Of a stretch of 64,000 nt of DNA, positions 1 through 10,491 are shown in pieces. Every line of letters begins with the position of its first letter. Within the stretch, counting starts at the first letter, position 1. The DNA lies in NCBI GenBank assembly GCA_029706075.1, contig JAINUG010000215.1, positions 1,294,501-1,358,500 on the forward strand, read 5' to 3'. Below the pieces are notes generated by a model. It was given only the letters and a program-made list of their open reading frames with translations. It was not told where the DNA came from and made no database searches. The DNA comes from Aldrovandia affinis. Taxonomy: Eukaryota; Chordata; Actinopteri; Notacanthiformes; Halosauridae. Position numbers and translations under genes: made by a program.

Positions 1-190
1 CACTTACTTGGACATTTACTTGTTAGTGCTGTGGCTGTCTCTGAAGTGGGTCAGTCTAGTACCGATCTGTCTGTATAAATGGATTTGTGTACAATGAGCA
101 ACAAATGAAGGCATCTGCTAGTACAGCTATTCAAAAGTATTAAATGTGTATGAACAGCAAAGTTGAGAACTGCTGCCTGTTGCCTTGCAG

Positions 191-342
191 AAGCCGGCTG
201 CAGCAGTGCAGTCGAAGACTGAGACCCTGGGGGACACGCTGCCCCTGATCATCACCCGTCTGTGCGAGCCCAAGGAGGCCTCCTACATCCTCATCAAGAA
301 GTACCTGGAGCAGCACTTCCCCCAGCTCAATGTGGAGCAAAG
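191..342 (+). CDS. hp1bp3: hp1bp3 exon: start of second H15 domain
   Basis: Acceptor at 189-190 (ccttgcag) and donor at 343-344. The 152 bp enter in phase 0 and leave with two bases (AG). The reading begins KPAAAVQSKTETLGDTLPLI and ends QLNVEQR, the first half of the winged-helix H15 fold. The bases before 189 look intronic. Confidence 0.9.
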
Positions 343-3300
343 GTAGCGGGCCGAGAAGCCCAGACACCAAACAAAGGTCCAGAACATTACACAGATGGCC
401 CCAGTACATTATTTAGGGCTTCCAGAATGTTACACATTGGTTCTAGATTATTCAGGGGTCCCTGCCCATTCATTGATAATCCTTTGAAATACTTTCACTC
501 TGGAAAGTCATGCAAAATGCACAAAAAGTGATCAGATAGCCCTTCTTTGAAAAGTAATGGAATATTTGCTTAAACCAATTTGTGTGTGGGTATATAGTGT
601 TTTTTACACAGAGGGAAATGCATCCCTCTTTCTTGCTGCTTACTTGATACTATTTACAGTTGAGTCTAGTGATGCCAGCATGCTGATATTGCTATTGGCT
701 AGCGCACTGGTTTGTGCATTAACCCCACTTCTAACTTTACCTAGTGTTCACTGCTAAGAGCATGTACAAACTATGTTTCAAAATCTTTGTGGGGGTTTGT
801 ATTGGAGTCACCTCCTGTTGGGTGTTTTTTGTATGAGAGTGTGCTATGCTCATAAATATATTTTGATAAATAGTAATGGTTTGTTAAGGAGGTTTCTAGA
901 ATGTCTTTGTACACTGGAAGCTTCCCAACTCAAATTGACCACTCCAGCTTGAAGCAAAGGGTAAAATTGAAGGTGAGGTGTGGTGTAAAGGCCTCTACAT
1001 GCTTGAGCGACAGCAACACAACCAGGGCTCTGCAACATTAATGCGACCTACGCAGAGCGTGTTGCAGAGGATATTGCGTCAAACTCGTGACTGCAGCGCA
1101 ACATGTTACGTAGATGTTGAGAATCATTGATTGGTTGGTTAGTGAATGGAGGCAGAGCTGTCTCAGTCATAGTTTCGAGCTAGTGCATCATTTTTTTACA
1201 TTTTACATTTTAAGCATTTAGCAGACACTCTTATCCAGAGCGACTTACCAGATGTGTATTAATACATGGTAAGAACAATCATAGTTCGCACAAGAGATCA
1301 GTGCAGTAATACAGGGATAAACATTGTTGTTGGCAGCTGCATACCATACCTGTATATATCTATGTTAACATTAGCTAAGCAAAACTACCGATATCTAGCT
1401 AGCTAGCTAGCTAGCAACCTGGTATCGAGGCCAAATAAAGCCTAACAGTAGCTAACAATATAGATAGCTAGCATCATTTGTTCGACATGGTATAAAATGA
1501 ACCAGCTTCAGGAAAGATTGGCTGAAGAAGTTCGAAGGTACAGGAGTTTCCCTGCTTTCCTGAAAACTTTACTGACCTTGTTCAATACATTGATGCCTAC
1601 TAGTGTATAGAAGTGTGAGGACACCATGTCGCATAGGTTGCACAGAAGTATAAATTGCAGAGTGCTTGCAACATTCTTGCATTGCGTAAACCGTGAAGAT
1701 GTCGCACAAGTTACGCAGAAGCACGTAGAGGCCTTAAGGGGTAGATTCAGGGGTCTTTGTAAGTGGGGTTAGGAACAGTCCCTGATGTTGTGCCCTGCTT
1801 TATTTCCAGACCTGACCTGCTGAAGAGTGCCCTGCAGAGAGCTGTAGAAAAGGGTCATCTGGAGCAGATCACTGGCAAAGGAGCTTCTGGAACCTTTCAG
1901 GTCAGTCCTTGTTTCTAGGGGGAAGGCAGGATCCAGTCGCACACTCTTCCCCTATTTGTTTGGGGCTGACAGGTACATTTCTACTGGGTTTAACATAAAT
2001 TAAGTCCTGGATAAGATGTGTGACAAAGGAAAACAGTCAAACAGGAGGACCAACAAGTGGATTGGGTGAATATTGACAGAACATTTATTTGTGGAAGAAG
2101 AAAAGAAAAATATATATATATGAACAAAAAGACAAACTTGTAAACATAAACCAAAATAATAAACCCATAAAATTGAAATCATACATAGGCTCACCAGGGA
2201 TCTTATTTACTGACCAACCTCTTTCCTGAAGTGAACACTGGCTAGGCCTTGACATTGACTATGCTAGAATTGACACCATCCCTTGGGCATACCAATGCAT
2301 AATACAATAACTCCCCAAATGTATCTTAAATTAATATTTCACCATCTATACATTATATATAATAAATGTAGCAGTGCATCATCAAAATACTCTCATTAAT
2401 ATAAACATATCATGCACATTAACACATTTCAGCTGTTTCCCTTGACACCCCCATAAATTCCTCAAAATAACAATGCGCGCTCACTGCATAAGAATATGTC
2501 TGGACAGGGTGGGCACCTTTTTAAAATTTAAATTTTGTTTTGTTTCTGATTTTTATCCCATCTTCTCCCAATTTGGTAGCCAATTAGACCTGCTATTTTT
2601 GGACTGGACCCCTGTTAGTAGAGAATCTGATCCTGTGGGTAATTGGCTCATTGAGAGCCACTTACGCTGTTGTGAGTAGGAGTAATTAACAGACTATTAA
2701 TGTACACCTCAAGGCTGTCAGTTGTTGGTCAGTGCTGGGTCTTGTAGCTGCTGTTCCAGTGTCAGTGCTGATTTAGCTTCTCTCAATATCATTGCTAAAG
2801 CAACGCCCTGTTTCTGACTGTAACTTGTCCTATCGTGACAGAGTGTCAGTGATTTTTATATTCATCTTACAGTTCAAGTAGCAGAGTTTAAGTGACTGAC
2901 TTTGCACTCGAGTCTCATAGCTGTAATCGCAGTATGTCAGTGCTGACACCTGACGTCATGTTCTCTCAGTCTTTCAGTTGAAACTAACTTTCGAACTCCC
3001 CATTTTGTGTGTTGTAGCTGAAGCGGGCAGGTGACAAGCCCCTCAAAGGTGGACTCATTGAGGATGCCATCCTGACCGCCATCACTGCCATGAACGAGCC
3101 GAAGACCTGCAGCATCACCATACTGCGGAAGTTCCTCCTGGAGAAACACAAGGACAGCAGAGTCTCCCTGCTGGGTAAGACCCATGCACAACAGTCCCCA
3201 TGACAACCATCATTCACACACACTCTCACATGCACGCACACACTCGCACTCACAATCCCCCCACAACCAGCGGCGTGTTTAGGGGGTGGCCTAGGGTGGC

Positions 3301-4962
3301 ACGTGCTACCCCTGGAATCTGATTGGCCACCCCAGATGCTAAACTATGATTGGCTATGTTGGTGCCACTCTGTTTTGTTGTGATTGGTATAGGTTTATTT
3401 ATCTTTTTAATTAAACACAGAAATGTAAGACACTGTAATGTTAGTAATTAAAGTAGATATGGGTAGTAGAGACAAAAGGGGTAAATTAATGCTATTCCGT
3501 GCCCCCCGCCCCGATGTGCACATTTGTACTTCATGCCACCCCTACATAAGTCAGTGCCCCACTTGGGCCACCCCAGTCAAAACAGTCTGGACATGCCACT
3601 GCCCACAACCACACACATTTACCGTCTACCCCCCTTATTCTCTGTGAGAACCTGAACATGAAACCGGGAACTTGGTGTCATTTTAATTACTTAGAAACTC
3701 TGGTATGTAAACGATTGAAAAGTCTTTTTGTTTTAGCATGTTTCTGCTCTAATTCTTAGTGATGTGTGGAAAACCCACCCCCGGTTAATCTGTGATTAAT
3801 GTCCTGTCACACACTGAAGACAGTCATTATTGTTACTTAGCAAAAGAGTGACTACAAACAATTAAGACCTTCTCAGATGTGATTTATTGGTAGTATTTGT
3901 ATCTTATAAAGGTTATTAGAGCTCCAGGCCCACTCGGGGGAAGAAATCATTATCTGAAAGGTCAGCTGGATGGTGATGATACAAACAAGTAGTGCCACCA
4001 TCTTTGGAAGGAAGCTGTGAAAAGTCCTTGTCAACATGCTAACGTGCTCTCTTCTCCACGCTACAGTGAACAACCTGAAAAGAACACTGAAGACCTGCAA
4101 GATGAGGGGCTGGATGGAGCAGATTTCAGGAAACGGTTTCAATGGAACCTACCAGCTCTGCTACCCCTTCTATCCCAGGTCCAGCAACAATACAGACTAG
4201 CGGGTTTTGATTATACCAAACATTTGCCATATTTTCAATCTTGGGGATTTTCATACCTTTGCTGGGGAAACCTGAGCTTCCCGAATGAACTGGAAGCAAC
4301 ATTTAAAAGTGTTTTGTGTGTAAAATGTGCTGGAAAATTACATGATGCCTCAGCAAATTAATTTTTATCAAATGAACTACTATTGTTTTAATGTTATTTT
4401 TAACTGGCTGTTTGTTTTTTAAAGTAAGAATATATAGATCAAAATGGTATTGTTTTTTTAATCGTACAAAATAATACTGTTAATAGTGTTTTGTTTGTGT
4501 GTGACAAATATAGCCACATTTATATCAATACAGAGCTGGCCAATTAATATTTAAACAACTGCATAACAATCAAAATGGCCTAGTTAAATCGTTTAAATAT
4601 CGTTTAAATATAGCCTCTTTCACGACTAACAGAGCATGGCCATATATGCAACCTTATACATGTCTGTAGTCTGTCATTTGGTCAGTGACTGCTGTGCTTA
4701 CCTTGAATACTCGCCCACACAGCCCAGCCATCCTGTTCCCAGAGAAACAGAAACAGAAGGAGAACGAGAAGCCCAAACGCCGGAAGGAAAGGAAGGAGGA
4801 GTCGTCTGAAGAAGAGGAGTCTGAGGAAGAGGACGAGGAAGAGGAGGAGTCAGAAGAGGAGTCCGAGTCGGAGGACGAGCCTCCGACCAAGAGGAGGTGA
4901 GCAGCATGACTGTGTTTGCTTTGAACCTCCTGCTTCTTTCTACTCTCCCCCTGGCCATGTAC

Positions 4963-4998
<36 letters not shown>

Positions 4999-5904
4999 TC
5001 AAAAAATTATTTTAGGATTTGATTCCACTGGCTGCGCCAGAGTGCTCTGGCCGGGAGTGCCATCAGGGGGCGGAAATTGGCCGTCTGCCCCAGGGATGGG
5101 GGAGGGAAGCCGACAGGAAGTTCGCTGCGTATAGGAGTGGCTATGGAGAACCGAAGTTACGGTTGACAGCTTGGCGAGTGCCGGCTCGGAGGAGAAGATA
5201 CTTCGCCTTTGTCACTGCCGGTCACAGGGCTACGGCAGCAAACTCGTAATACGAGGGGGGGATTGACATGAAAAATAGAGGGTGTAATTGGCTACAAATT
5301 GGGATAAAATCGGAAACAAATTCTTTAAAAAATATATATTTATTTATTACTTATGTACAGAATTCAAGGTGCATAAGAGGTTGGGTTCTCATGGGTTGTC
5401 ATGATTTTCTCATCCCCCTGCAGGAAGCAGCAGAAGAGGCCAACGTCCAAGGTACGTCGACCCCCTTCTGCCAAAAAACGCTGGCCAGGGAGCCAGGTAC
5501 GTAGCAAGGGGGGAGCTCAGAGAGCCAAGGAGCCAGCCCGGCTCCCGGCCAAGGGCAAAAAGGTGGCCCCCGCCAAAAAACAGTCTGCTCCAGCCAAGAG
5601 GCCGGCGGCCTCGGCTAAAAAGCCAGCCGCACCCCCCAAGAGGGCAGCTCCCCAGGCTAGGAGGCCAGCGCCCCCCCCCGCCAAGAAACCGGCATCTGCG
5701 GCCAAAGCGTCCTCGTCCAGGAAAGCGCCTCCTCCCAAGAAGGCCGCTCCCGCGGCCAAGCCAAAAACAACAGGCACCAAAAAGATGACGAGCAGGGCAC
5801 CAAAACGATTGGCGCCCAAACGGTCACCATCCAAGACGGTGGCCCCCAAGTCAGCCGTCAAGGCCAAGCCGGCTGCACGCAAGTCCCAGAGATCAAGAAA
5901 GTGA
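191..5904 (+). CDS. hp1bp3: hp1bp3, 3' part: six coding exons, 5' end outside window
   Basis: HP1BP3 is a nuclear linker-histone-related protein that binds HP1 and nucleosomal DNA and promotes chromatin compaction. Six exons are seen: 191-342, 1810-1900, 3018-3174, 4067-4178, 4723-4896 and 5424-5904. All have AG acceptors and GT donors, and phases agree across every junction. The joined reading shows an H15 domain (LPLIITRLCEPKEASYILIK, ending ITGKGASGTFQ), then another H15 domain (MNEPKTCSITILRKFLLEKH, ending GWMEQISGNGFNGTYQLCYP), an acidic Ser/Glu stretch and a basic tail. In vertebrate HP1BP3 these are the second and third of three H15 domains, so the first, and the HP1-binding N-terminus, must lie upstream of base 1. 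The family match rests on remembered human sequence; the splice structure is read directly. The gene converges on phc2. Confidence 0.93.
343..1809 (+). other. hp1bp3 intron with a SINE tail and a (CTAG)n patch
   Basis: No coding signal. It contains a minus-oriented SINE/LINE 3' tail at about 1190-1260 (TTTAGCAGACACTCTTATCC, the complement of the GGATAAGAGTGTCTGC core) and a short tagc tetranucleotide run around 1394-1414. Confidence 0.8.
1190..1262 (-). repeat. SINE/LINE 3' tail fragment
   Basis: Read on the minus strand this is the AAGTCGCTCTGGATAAGAG core followed by TGTCTGCTAAATGC and a TGTAAAA-type end. This conserved tail is shared by fish V-SINEs, eel-type UnaSINE1 and L2-type LINEs. 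No tRNA head is attached, so it is a 5'-truncated copy. Confidence 0.7.
1810..1900 (+). CDS. hp1bp3: hp1bp3 exon: end of second H15 domain
   Basis: Acceptor atttccag ends at 1809 and the donor GTCAGT starts at 1901. The 91 bp complete the split Arg codon and read PDLLKSALQRAVEKGHLEQI then TGKGASGTFQ, the GKGASGTF wing typical of H15 domains. Exits in phase 0. Confidence 0.92.
1901..3017 (+). other. hp1bp3 intron
   Basis: AT-rich, no coding signal. 2550-2700 resembles a minus-oriented SINE tail: read from the other strand it contains TTGGCTACCAAATTGGGAGA. That assignment is weak. Confidence 0.6.
3018..3174 (+). CDS. hp1bp3: hp1bp3 exon: start of third H15 domain
   Basis: Acceptor gttgtag ends at 3017; donor GTAAGA starts at 3175. 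The 157 bp read LKRAGDKPLKGGLIEDAILT, then AITAMNEPKTCSITILRKFL and a Lys-rich end, leaving one base (G) for the next codon. It matches the HP1BP3 linker plus the first helices of the third H15 domain. Confidence 0.92.
3268..3601. mobile_element. non-autonomous hAT-type element with perfect 8-bp target duplication
   Basis: The 334-bp element starts CAGCGGCGTG and ends CATGCCACTG, so the ends form inverted repeats (CAGYGGCRTG). It is flanked on both sides by the same eight bases, CCCACAAC (3260-3267 and 3602-3609), the signature of hAT transposition. It carries no transposase. It sits in the hp1bp3 intron 94 bp after the exon end at 3174. Confidence 0.85.
4067..4178 (+). CDS. hp1bp3: hp1bp3 exon: end of third H15 domain
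   Basis: Acceptor ctacag ends at 4066; donor at 4179-4180. The 112 bp complete a Val codon and read NNLKRTLKTCKMRGWMEQIS, then GNGFNGTYQLCYPFYP, the conserved C-terminal wing of the last HP1BP3 H15 domain. The exon exits after two bases of a Ser codon. Confidence 0.92.
4179..4722 (+). other. hp1bp3 intron
   Basis: A 544-bp AT-rich intron with homopolymer runs. I see no repeat family or coding signal. Confidence 0.8.
4723..4896 (+). CDS. hp1bp3: hp1bp3 exon: acidic Ser/Glu-rich stretch
   Basis: Acceptor cacacag ends at 4722; donor GTGAGC starts at 4897. The 174 bp read PAILFPEKQKQKENEKPKRR, followed by about 35 residues that are almost all Ser, Glu and Asp, then EPPTKR. Human HP1BP3 has a similar acidic block ending PPPKRR straight after its last H15 domain. 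The purine-rich run also opens a false poly-Ser frame on the other strand. Confidence 0.92.
4964..4996. repeat. (ATA)n microsatellite
   Basis: About eleven uninterrupted AAT/ATA triplets in the intron between the acidic exon and the terminal exon of hp1bp3. Confidence 0.95.
5015..5310 (+). repeat. SINE-like dispersed repeat, copy 1
   Basis: This copy shares blocks in the same order with 57948-58290: CTGCCCC, GGGAGGGAAGCCG, GCTTGGCGAGT, CTTTGTCACT, a GAGGGGGG run, and an AAATTGGGA tail. The two copies have the same orientation but are clearly diverged. Family not recognised. Confidence 0.65.
5424..5904 (+). CDS. hp1bp3: hp1bp3 terminal coding exon: basic H1-like tail and stop
   Basis: Acceptor cccctgcag ends at 5423. 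The exon reads KQQKRPTSKVRRPPSAKKRW and continues as a Lys/Ala/Pro-rich tail with repeated AKKPA and PPKKAAP motifs, ending KSQRSRK with TGA at 5902-5904. Such tails bind linker DNA in H1-type proteins. Two GTACGT hexamers (5452 and 5497) bracket an in-frame 45-bp segment that begins GT and ends AG. It is shorter than a normal vertebrate intron, so I keep it as coding. Confidence 0.88.
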
Positions 5905-7275
5905 TTGTCTTGACCTCAGGGGTCAAAGGTCAACTGGCAATAGAATGCAGTGCTTTGGAATTATTCCACCCCCCCCCCTCTGCTTTCTTTCCTCCCTCCA
6001 TACTTTTAGGTTTACTTGTTGGGAGGGGATAAATACCATTACAACTCTAATCCTATTTCAAATGACTAATTAAATCCAACCACCGAAACACAACCTTTTA
6101 AAGGTGAATGCTTTCAGATTTGTCATAATTGAACTTATATTTTTTGTGCTCATGTAAGCCCCTGTGATCGGTAGTACATGGAGGGTTGGTCTGTTCAGTG
6201 TTTTCTATACTTTCAGTGATATAAGCTATACAGAAACTAAAATTGTAGAGTAGAACACTTGACTTCCCAGTTATTTAAGTTATAAGTATAAGTACAGAAA
6301 CTTCATTACTAATGCATTCCCCCTAAATGCTGACGTCTCTTTTTCGTCGAACTTTTCTGTTTAAAAGTTGCCAATTTCACTTTGATGGCATCTTTGTTAG
6401 GCCCACTCTGCTGTGATTCACTGTTACTCAGTGTTCTAAGGCTTTTTGGAGTTACTTATTTCATGTAGTCTCAAGGGCATGCATTACAATACATTTCTTT
6501 GAGTGTTGTCTGATCAACTGGAGTATGTGATCGACGGGCAACACTAGCTCTTAAATGCCCTGTGAGGGTGGCTATGTGGGAAGAGAATAACCCAGTGACA
6601 GCACGTGATTGGACACCGCATCTGTCAATCTGGCCTTTTAAGGGCCTCTCTCCTGGTGCATCCGTGGTACGTCAGATTCAACACTTTACCCCATGGTTTC
6701 TTTCAAATACTAGTGAATTTTATCCGGGAGAAATGCATTTCTTCTTCCAGTTAGACATGTAAAATATAAGGGTAGTCTTAAGTTGTAGTTGAAGGCTTCC
6801 ATATGAACTATGGCTGATTTGGGATTCAATGCTTTTGCACACAGCCAATGACGGGTTTAGATGTTTTTGATGGTTTAGAGGGTGTCATTGAAAAGTGACT
6901 CGAGTTTTGCTCAAATGCCCATGGACTGAGAGTGGGTATGGCCGGGTTGGACAAACAGGATTGGTGGATTTGTGTGTGAGAATGTTGGTGTTTATTCACT
7001 GTAGATTTAAGAATAAATGTATGTAATTCCCATCCGTTATTGTGTAGAGAGCAGTTTTTTTTCTTCTCCTTTGCTTTATGAAGTGTAATACAGACGTTTA
7101 GTTGAAATGAGACAATTTTTAAGAAGACATTCACTGTGTTGGCAGATGGTTTTGGACAAGAGGAATAATTTTTTTTGTGGAGCAGGTTTTGCTCATACAT
7201 ACATTCTTTGCATGCCTGTAATCTAAGTTGTGATGCCTTTTCTGTAGTCAGTAATAAAGTCACTGTATATTTGTA
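5905..7275 (+). other. hp1bp3: hp1bp3 3' UTR (inferred extent)
   Basis: Non-coding AT-rich sequence after the stop. AATAAA hexamers in the sense strand at 7012-7017 and 7253-7258 are candidate polyadenylation signals; the latter is followed by a GT/T-rich stretch. The end point is inferred. Confidence 0.55.
7253..7258 (+). terminator. candidate polyadenylation signal of hp1bp3
   Basis: AATAAA followed within about 25 bases by a T/G-rich region, 1.35 kb after the hp1bp3 stop. A second hexamer at 7012-7017 could give a shorter form. Confidence 0.45.
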
Positions 7276-9004
7276 CCCAAGTAGTTGTATTTCAAACTTC
7301 TTATGGTTTCCTTAGCACACCAAACTGTATATGAACATGGGTTGGATTTTGGGGTGTTTTCCTTTATTTTATATTAAAATATAAACCTTGCATCAACAGT
7401 TTTGTTGTGAGCTAAACATAATTGACATACAAATATTCCTCATGGCATTTAATGGGCTTGGTTCCTTTCCCTTCTAATCAGCCTGAGGTCCATTTCATGG
7501 TTTAACTACTTCAGATAACCTTGAATATTCTTTCTTACTTCAATGTGTATATAATTTTTTAAAAACCCATCTATTATAGATCCCAGTTTCAACTCAAGTA
7601 TGTGTGAGCCTATTTTATCTGAAAGAGACTGGTTCATCAAATGTTATATCTGAAAGGCCATGTTGTTCTGTGGCTGCCGTGTAACTTTGTGTGGTTGGAA
7701 ACTCAGGAATTGAACGTACTGAAAGCACAATCGTTTGAGTTCATATCTTCATCCTCCCTTGAGCCGATATCTTCATCCTCCCTTGAGCCGTTGGCAGGAC
7801 GTTTTAAATGGTTTCCTGTCGTCAGAACCCCTCTGTCCTGTGCACATTTGGGGGCATTTACTCAGGAAGGGCACAAGAGTTGACATTTGATTATTCAGAG
7901 TTCTGCTGCTAAACATGCGCTTACCTGTGGTCTAACAGTACATTGAGTGAATTTGTTTATATAACATGCAAGAAGAGCTAAACAGACATTCAAGCAGTAT
8001 TCTGACTAGAGGGCAGGAACGTGGTGTTCAACCATAGGGAGAGGCAGCTGGGCACCGTCAATCTCATAGTGAGACGGCCTCCGTAAAGCCACACCTGTAG
8101 CCACACCCCAAACCCAGTCAGATAGGGTAATATCTGGTAGCTCCTGAATGAACAACTTTTTCAGCCAGTTGTAACCTTAAAAGTTGCTAAAAATGTTTTG
8201 AATGCCTTTGCTAAATGTGCAAGTTACTCTGCATTAAACAAGCTAGCCAACAATTCATCACTTACCATGATCTCACTTAAAAATTATGTTTTATCACTTT
8301 GACCAAGAGACATACAGTGGGAATGAAGCTTAGTAAGGTAGACTATAAAAATCTTCATACAACTGACTGCTTAAGCAGTTCATGTAAATTTCATATTTCA
8401 GCATGACACACAAATATACTGAATGCGATTGGCTCTGAACTTCCCCACCCCCCAAAGTAGAAAATATTTAACAAGTTCCGATAATCTGTACATATAAGCA
8501 AATGGTAAACAATTTTGTGATATAAAGAGAAATGCTATCACAAAATACAGAATCATTACCTATTGGTATTGATTATTTAGCTAATTAATTGCTTGATTGA
8601 TAATCAAGGAATAAACGGAAACAGGTTGATGGTAATCATCGATTAAAGGTATGTGGTTCATCTTCTATTTTAAGCCGACGAATTGCAACTGAGTAGTCTG
8701 GGGGAAAATGCAAGCATTTAAACAAAAGCACAAGCAACATTTGAACAGTGGGAAACATTACTCAGCCCCACGCAGACTATACACTCAAACTTTGCCGGGT
8801 TCCTATGCATACGATCAACTCTAGAAACAACCACTTCCCATTTCCCACTCTAGACCACCTGTAGACACTTTGGATTGTAAATAGGAATCTGGAAATGGTT
8901 CAGTTGGGTCATTTTAATTTATGGTAAATACATTCATGCAGGACCACTGATATGAAAAACGCTGAATGCGGTTTCACTTGTTTACCAAATTCAAAATGGG
9001 TAGC
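7276..9004. other. intergenic stretch between convergent genes
   Basis: No supportable gene. It holds a 24-bp perfect tandem duplication at 7743-7790 (unit starting ATATCTTCATCC) and otherwise unremarkable AT-rich DNA. Confidence 0.6.
7743..7790. repeat. 24-bp perfect tandem duplication
   Basis: The unit ATATCTTCATCCTCCC plus TTGAGCCG occurs twice head to tail with no mismatch. Confidence 0.95.
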
Positions 9005-9010
9005 TTTATT
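9005..9010 (-). terminator. candidate polyadenylation signal of phc2
   Basis: TTTATT on the + strand is AATAAA on the phc2 strand. It is the first such hexamer I find after the phc2 stop and would give a 3' UTR of about 1.3 kb, a reasonable size for this gene. Confidence 0.4.
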
Positions 9011-10336
9011 AAAAATGAAACGTCTGTCAGTGTAGAGGTTTAAGTTAAGTGTAAAACTATTTTTATACAAATTTTGTCATTTTTCTGTACAGGTATAGAG
9101 CAATGCTGGGTTTCAAGACGAAGGGTTTCATTTTTAAAGCTGAGACGAGTTAAGGAATGGAAGGTTTTCTGTCAAATAACAAAATATAGAAGTCTCTAAA
9201 GGGAGGGACATTATGCATCATCTTTGGAGAACAGCACTCAAAAAGAAGGGGCATAAGAACAAGCTGCATAATTTCAGATAATGGCCGGCTCTGAAGCGAG
9301 GCTCTTAAAATGTGCTCTCTGTCCCACTGCAAGTCACGTTTGGCTACACAAAAATAATGACTTTAAAAGGTGAAATCCAGATTAGACTTCAAATAGCCTT
9401 TTTCAAATTGTCGAATTACATGTCAGGTACAGATTTAAATAAAATAAACATTTCTCATTGAAACCTTCAATAAGATGGCCCTAAAGTTAAGTGAATTTTG
9501 TTTCATTCAAAATCTAAAGAGCTCAGAAAACATGTGTATAAGAAAGATATGTTAAGAAATCATCTTGGCGCAGTGTATGCATTCTTAAGCAGCTTAGTAA
9601 AATACCTGAATTACAGGAAGTCTGCTTTTTGATGGAATGGAAAAGAAACTTACCATTACAAAATTATTTACAGCATTTTATGAGCACTTTTTAATGCACT
9701 GCCGGTCATGGCCATAAATGTACAGGAAACTTCCCCATGTTGGTTTACCACCCTCTTTTCAGGATGCTGTAAACTAGCACCAATTTTACAGGTTTCATTT
9801 CTCTGCACATTTGATTTTATAATTAACAACAAAAAACAACATATAAACCATTAGAGTTCAATTCAAGAAATACAAATATATTATAATTATTGAAAAAGCC
9901 TATCCCGTATGTGACCAAACGGTAAACATCTCCCTCCTCGCGTTCTTCAACAATATTGGCTGGAACTTATGTTCCGGAACTTTCTGGAACTCACCTAAAG
10001 CCACGGACCCAATTTGACCCCTACTGTACACACGCTACTTGTGGCCAGGCTGGCAGCTCACAGCTCTATAGACCTAGTCCTGGTGCTGGCACAGTTCACA
10101 GCTCTATAGACCTAGTCCCGGTGCTGGCCCCCCACTAAGGCTGAATGACAGCTGTCCGTCAAGTGGTCTATGGCACCACGTTGTCCATCCATATGAGCTG
10201 CGTCCGGAGCAGCTGTTGCCATGGACAGGATGATGTAGAGCAGTGAGGATCAGTGCAGAGTGTTCTGGGGCGGCTCCAGGCCTGGGGATTGTGGGGTGTG
10301 GGAGGAGGCCTGACACCAATGCCCCTCTAGGGGGCG
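9011..10336 (-). other. phc2: phc2 3' UTR (inferred extent)
   Basis: Non-coding sequence after the phc2 stop. It contains a direct duplication of a block beginning CACAGCTCTATAGACCTAGT at 10059-10089 and 10096-10126 with one mismatch (T/C). Confidence 0.5.
10059..10126. repeat. 37-bp spaced direct duplication in phc2 3' UTR
   Basis: A 31-base block is repeated 37 bases later with a single T/C difference; the copies are separated by six bases. Confidence 0.85.
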
Positions 10337-10491
10337 CTATGAGTCTTTGAGCAGGCTGATACGGGCGAAGATCTTGAGCGCCGGCCCCAGCTTGATGTTC
10401 ATGGTGCTCATGAGATGGTCCTCCTTCAAGAGGAGCAAGGCTTGGCCGTCGATCTCCTGGGAACGGAACTCCTCCGCTATCTCCTGGCAAC
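10337..10491 (-). CDS. phc2: phc2 terminal exon: most of the SAM domain and stop
   Basis: Acceptor gctccccag ends at 10492. The exon reads [20 protein letters not shown], then [20 protein letters not shown] and [10 protein letters not shown] with stop TAG at 10339-10337. This is nearly identical to the end of human PHC2 as I recall it, and carries the [10 protein letters not shown] helix used in SAM-SAM polymer contacts. Confidence 0.95.

Noticed and set aside
4654-4890. Poly-Ser open frame on the minus strand
   Set aside because: Reverse reading of the acidic Glu/Ser exon of hp1bp3.
5517-5882. Ala/Gly/Leu-rich open frame on the minus strand, hydrophobic in appearance
   Set aside because: Antisense of the Lys/Ala/Pro-rich hp1bp3 tail; GC-rich codon bias alone keeps it open.
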